Positions 62,408-64,000 of a stretch of DNA of 64,000 nt are shown here, piece after piece. The first letter of the stretch is position 1, and each line of letters opens with the position of its first letter. The notes beneath the pieces are model-generated. The model did no database searches. It saw nothing but the letters and a program-made list of their open reading frames with translations, and had not been told where the DNA came from. The DNA comes from Paenibacillus cremeus. Lineage in GTDB: Bacteria; Bacillota; Bacilli; Paenibacillales; NBRC-103111. The DNA is taken from assembly GCF_007786445.1 (NCBI RefSeq), contig NZ_VNJI01000003.1, forward strand, positions 179,230 through 243,229. The letters are read 5' to 3'. The position numbers and the translations under genes were made by a program.

Positions 62408-63505
62408 CTAGAAGCTTTGTGTCTTCTCAGGCAAATATCTAACTAGTAATTCCTTCAGCAAGCCTTGAGACTTCGCCTCATGCGCGACGAGCGAAAGCTC
62501 CTCTACCCATCCGAATGACCAAGTGCTGCGTTTCACATCAGGCCAATGCTGAGTCACCTTCGTTTCCCCATCAAGCAGCTCGCCGCGTGTCAGTGCCAGG
62601 GCCAGAAGCTTGGCCGCATCCTCCCGATTCACGGAGCCGCTCGGATCAAATTTCCCTAGTCCTACGCCGCCTACAAATCCGAGAGCTTCAGCGGTACTGA
62701 TTTGATTTTTCGCCCAGTGATCCTTCACGTCGTTGAAATCGTTATCAAGAGGAAGCTCATGAATACCGCGAACGCGCAATAGAAGAGTTACCAGCTCGCC
62801 GCGCGTGATTGGATCATCCGGATGAAAACCATTGCCGTCACCCGACATCCATCCCGCTTGTGTCATCTTCTGCACATAAAAATAAGCCCAGTGGTTCGCA
62901 GGCACATCGCTGAAAACCTCTCCCGGCCCGGCGGACTGCGGTTCGCCGAGGCGGGTCATAATGGCCGCAGCCTCCGCACGAGTTAGCTTTCCGTTCGGGT
63001 GAAAGCCGCCGTCCGGATAACCATTGAATGCAGGCTGATGGATCTCCGTGCCCACTTTGACATGGACCGGCGGAGCCTTAATTCCTACGCTGTCGTCGTC
63101 ACTGCTTTCGCACTCCACAGCGATATCATCCCCGTTGGTTACGGTTCCTTTTACCTTCAGGTTCAAGTGAATGACACCGGCCCCTTGTGCCTTAAGGTCT
63201 TTCATATTCCACTGGATCGTTCTGGACACCGCATCCCAATTGCCTCCCGATAATTCGGTTACATCGAGTTTTTCGGAGATTTTGAGCTTGATCCACGATT
63301 TCTCCATATTTTTGTTGCTCACATTATGGTAGAGGATGTGGTACGAAATCGTACCGTCAGCGGCGGCGCTCTTCTGATCTGAAATGCATTGGATCTCCAG
63401 GTTGGACCGCGTATCCGCGTAAGCTGCTGGCGCAGCCAGCATTGATCCGAGGGCAATCGATAAGGCCATAGCCCTAAAACGTGCAGATGGAATCCATTTT
63501 ATCAT
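62408..63505 (-). CDS. Secreted S-layer-homology protein with DUF11-like domain
   Basis: A 365-residue protein. The signal peptide ends in AAPAAYADT. Residues about 33-140 form a beta-sandwich resembling the DUF11/conserved-repeat domain (NKNMEKSWIKLKISEKLDVT). Three SLH repeats follow: PDGGFHPNGKLTRAEAAAIM, then FSDVPANHWAYFYVQKMTQA with GFHPDDPITRGELVTLLLRV, then FNDVKDHWAKNQISTAEALG with KFDPSGSVNREDAAKLLALA. SLH repeats bind pyruvylated secondary cell-wall polymer, so the protein should be held on the cell surface. AAGGAGGATTCTTGAC precedes the ATG. Confidence 0.88.
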   Translation of the reverse strand: MIKWIPSARFRAMALSIALGSMLAAPAAYADTRSNLEIQCISDQKSAAADGTISYHILYHNVSNKNMEKSWIKLKISEKLDVTELSGGNWDAVSRTIQWNMKDLKAQGAGVIHLNLKVKGTVTNGDDIAVECESSDDDSVGIKAPPVHVKVGTEIHQPAFNGYPDGGFHPNGKLTRAEAAAIMTRLGEPQSAGPGEVFSDVPANHWAYFYVQKMTQAGWMSGDGNGFHPDDPITRGELVTLLLRVRGIHELPLDNDFNDVKDHWAKNQISTAEALGFVGGVGLGKFDPSGSVNREDAAKLLALALTRGELLDGETKVTQHWPDVKRSTWSFGWVEELSLVAHEAKSQGLLKELLVRYLPEKTQSF

Positions 63506-63800
63506 GTCAAGAATCCTCCTTATGCATGGATATGCTGCGTAAACATACCTATGTGAGAGAGTCCTGCTTTATACCTAATAGGGATAAGAATTCCTTGATC
63601 TTCGCCTAGACAAACACGGTGTTCTCTAACCGTCTGCCGTGAATCAGGAAGGGCTGAGTATGGGGTGTGTAGTAGGGTGTTATTTCTGGTGGGTGTAAAG
63701 GAGTTCTGCATAAAACTCACTGCAAATAGTACTTACGTCAATAAAGGATATCGTAAGGGCAATGTCATTTAGTTAAGGCATAGTGTCCAAAATCAAGAAC

Positions 63801-63840
63801 AAGAGCAGGTTATCGAAAAGATAGCCCGCTCTTTTTTTGC
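63801..63840 (+). terminator. Intrinsic terminator upstream of the transposase gene
   Basis: AAGAGCAGGTTATC pairs with GATAGCCCGCTCTT around a GAAA-type loop, followed by seven T residues. It may belong to the end of a mobile element or shield the transposase from outside transcription. The rest of 63506-63918 holds no gene I can support. Confidence 0.7.
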
Positions 63841-63918
63841 GCAAAAATGCGAAATAGGTATTGACAAGCAGTTAAAAAAATGTGGCGAAGCCCCTTGAAA
63901 AACGAGGAGGTTTTGTCA

Positions 63919-64000
63919 TTGGAATTGTACGCGAGCTCTTTAAAAGAAACGCTGACATCCCTTATTCGAGAGATGTCAGTGGCACCCGAACTTTATGTTA
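63919..64000 (+). CDS. Start of a probable IS transposase (IS4-like), cut by the window edge
   Basis: A frame starts at TTG 63919 behind GAGGAGG at 63904-63910, a very good ribosome site. It reads LELYASSLKETLTSLIREMS followed by VAPELYV to the edge. I associate this beginning with IS4-family transposases of Paenibacillus, but only 27 codons are visible. The element's left end should lie between about 63720 and 63900. Confidence 0.5.
   Translation, partial: MELYASSLKETLTSLIREMSVAPELYV

Noticed and set aside
63520..63720. 66-codon minus-strand frame upstream of the SLH gene
   Set aside because: No ribosome site or family; probably non-coding 5' region or part of the mobile element's flank.

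Overview
The window looks like a chromosomal segment of a spore-forming Bacillota, most likely Paenibacillus or a close relative. The reasons are an alpha/beta-type small acid-soluble spore protein with a sigma-G-like promoter, Ger-type germinant receptor genes, a SleB/CwlJ cell-wall hydrolase, S-layer-homology proteins, AGGAGG-type ribosome binding sites with frequent TTG/GTG starts, a consensus-perfect cre site, and many carbohydrate genes (Cys-type sulfatases, MalF/MalG-type ABC transporters, GH127, an SGNH esterase, AraC regulators). This is an inference from gene content; no rRNA or other taxonomic marker is present. I saw no tRNA, rRNA or CRISPR array.

Layout. 1-3 kb: the 3' end of a LUD-domain gene, SASP, nitroreductase, a DUF421 membrane protein and class I fructose-bisphosphate aldolase. 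3-8 kb: an unusual zinc-ribbon / winged-helix / deoxyribosyltransferase-like protein, then a divergent PhyH dioxygenase and AraC regulator followed by a GHL6-like glycoside hydrolase. 8-9.5 kb: gene graveyard (germination permease remnant, and an aldo/keto reductase remnant fused to a DUF1572 remnant). 9.6-10.8 kb: M23 peptidase. 11-20.6 kb: a sulfated-glycan candidate locus made of two SDRs, a zinc alcohol dehydrogenase, a sulfatase, a sugar ABC importer (binding protein and two permeases) behind a cre site and a two-turn-spaced direct repeat, a patch of tiny ORFs, and a second sulfatase. 20.7-30.3 kb: unknown protein, VOC protein, MATE pump, cation/proton antiporter, a frameshifted esterase, an FAD oxidoreductase overlapping a SigJ-type ECF sigma factor, and a CehA-type PHP metallohydrolase. 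30.4-34.5 kb: decayed fragments and a gerA-gerC-gerB operon whose first gene appears to have lost its start. 34.7-38.9 kb: a quinone/electrophile-response block (mhqR, mhqO, mhqD, flavin reductase, old yellow enzyme) with two palindromic operators. 39.2-47 kb: FAD oxidoreductase, metallo-beta-lactamase-fold hydrolase, histidine phosphatase, AraC, an orphan solute-binding lipoprotein, a sugar isomerase-like TIM barrel and a HAD phosphatase. 47-52 kb: DUF1349, two DUF3231 paralogues flanking a GC-rich serine hydrolase, and a membrane protein. 52-56 kb: a nucleoside hydrolase remnant, MarR-paiA-paiB, a lipoprotein, the CwlJ-type hydrolase and two small inverted-repeat elements. 56-64 kb: GH127, SGNH hydrolase, methyltransferase, a small unknown, M20 amidohydrolase, an SLH protein, and the start of a transposase at the right edge.

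The most striking structural observation is a 129-bp MITE-like element at 55776-55904. It has 16-bp terminal inverted repeats and a 5-bp target duplication, and it sits exactly in the 5-nt loop of the intrinsic terminator of the CwlJ-type gene. It carries its own internal terminator hairpin, so it may restore the function it disrupts. A diverged, one-ended copy lies downstream of the flavin reductase at about 37.54-37.63 kb. The window also holds an unusually large number of broken genes, so either the segment is decaying or some indels are sequencing errors.
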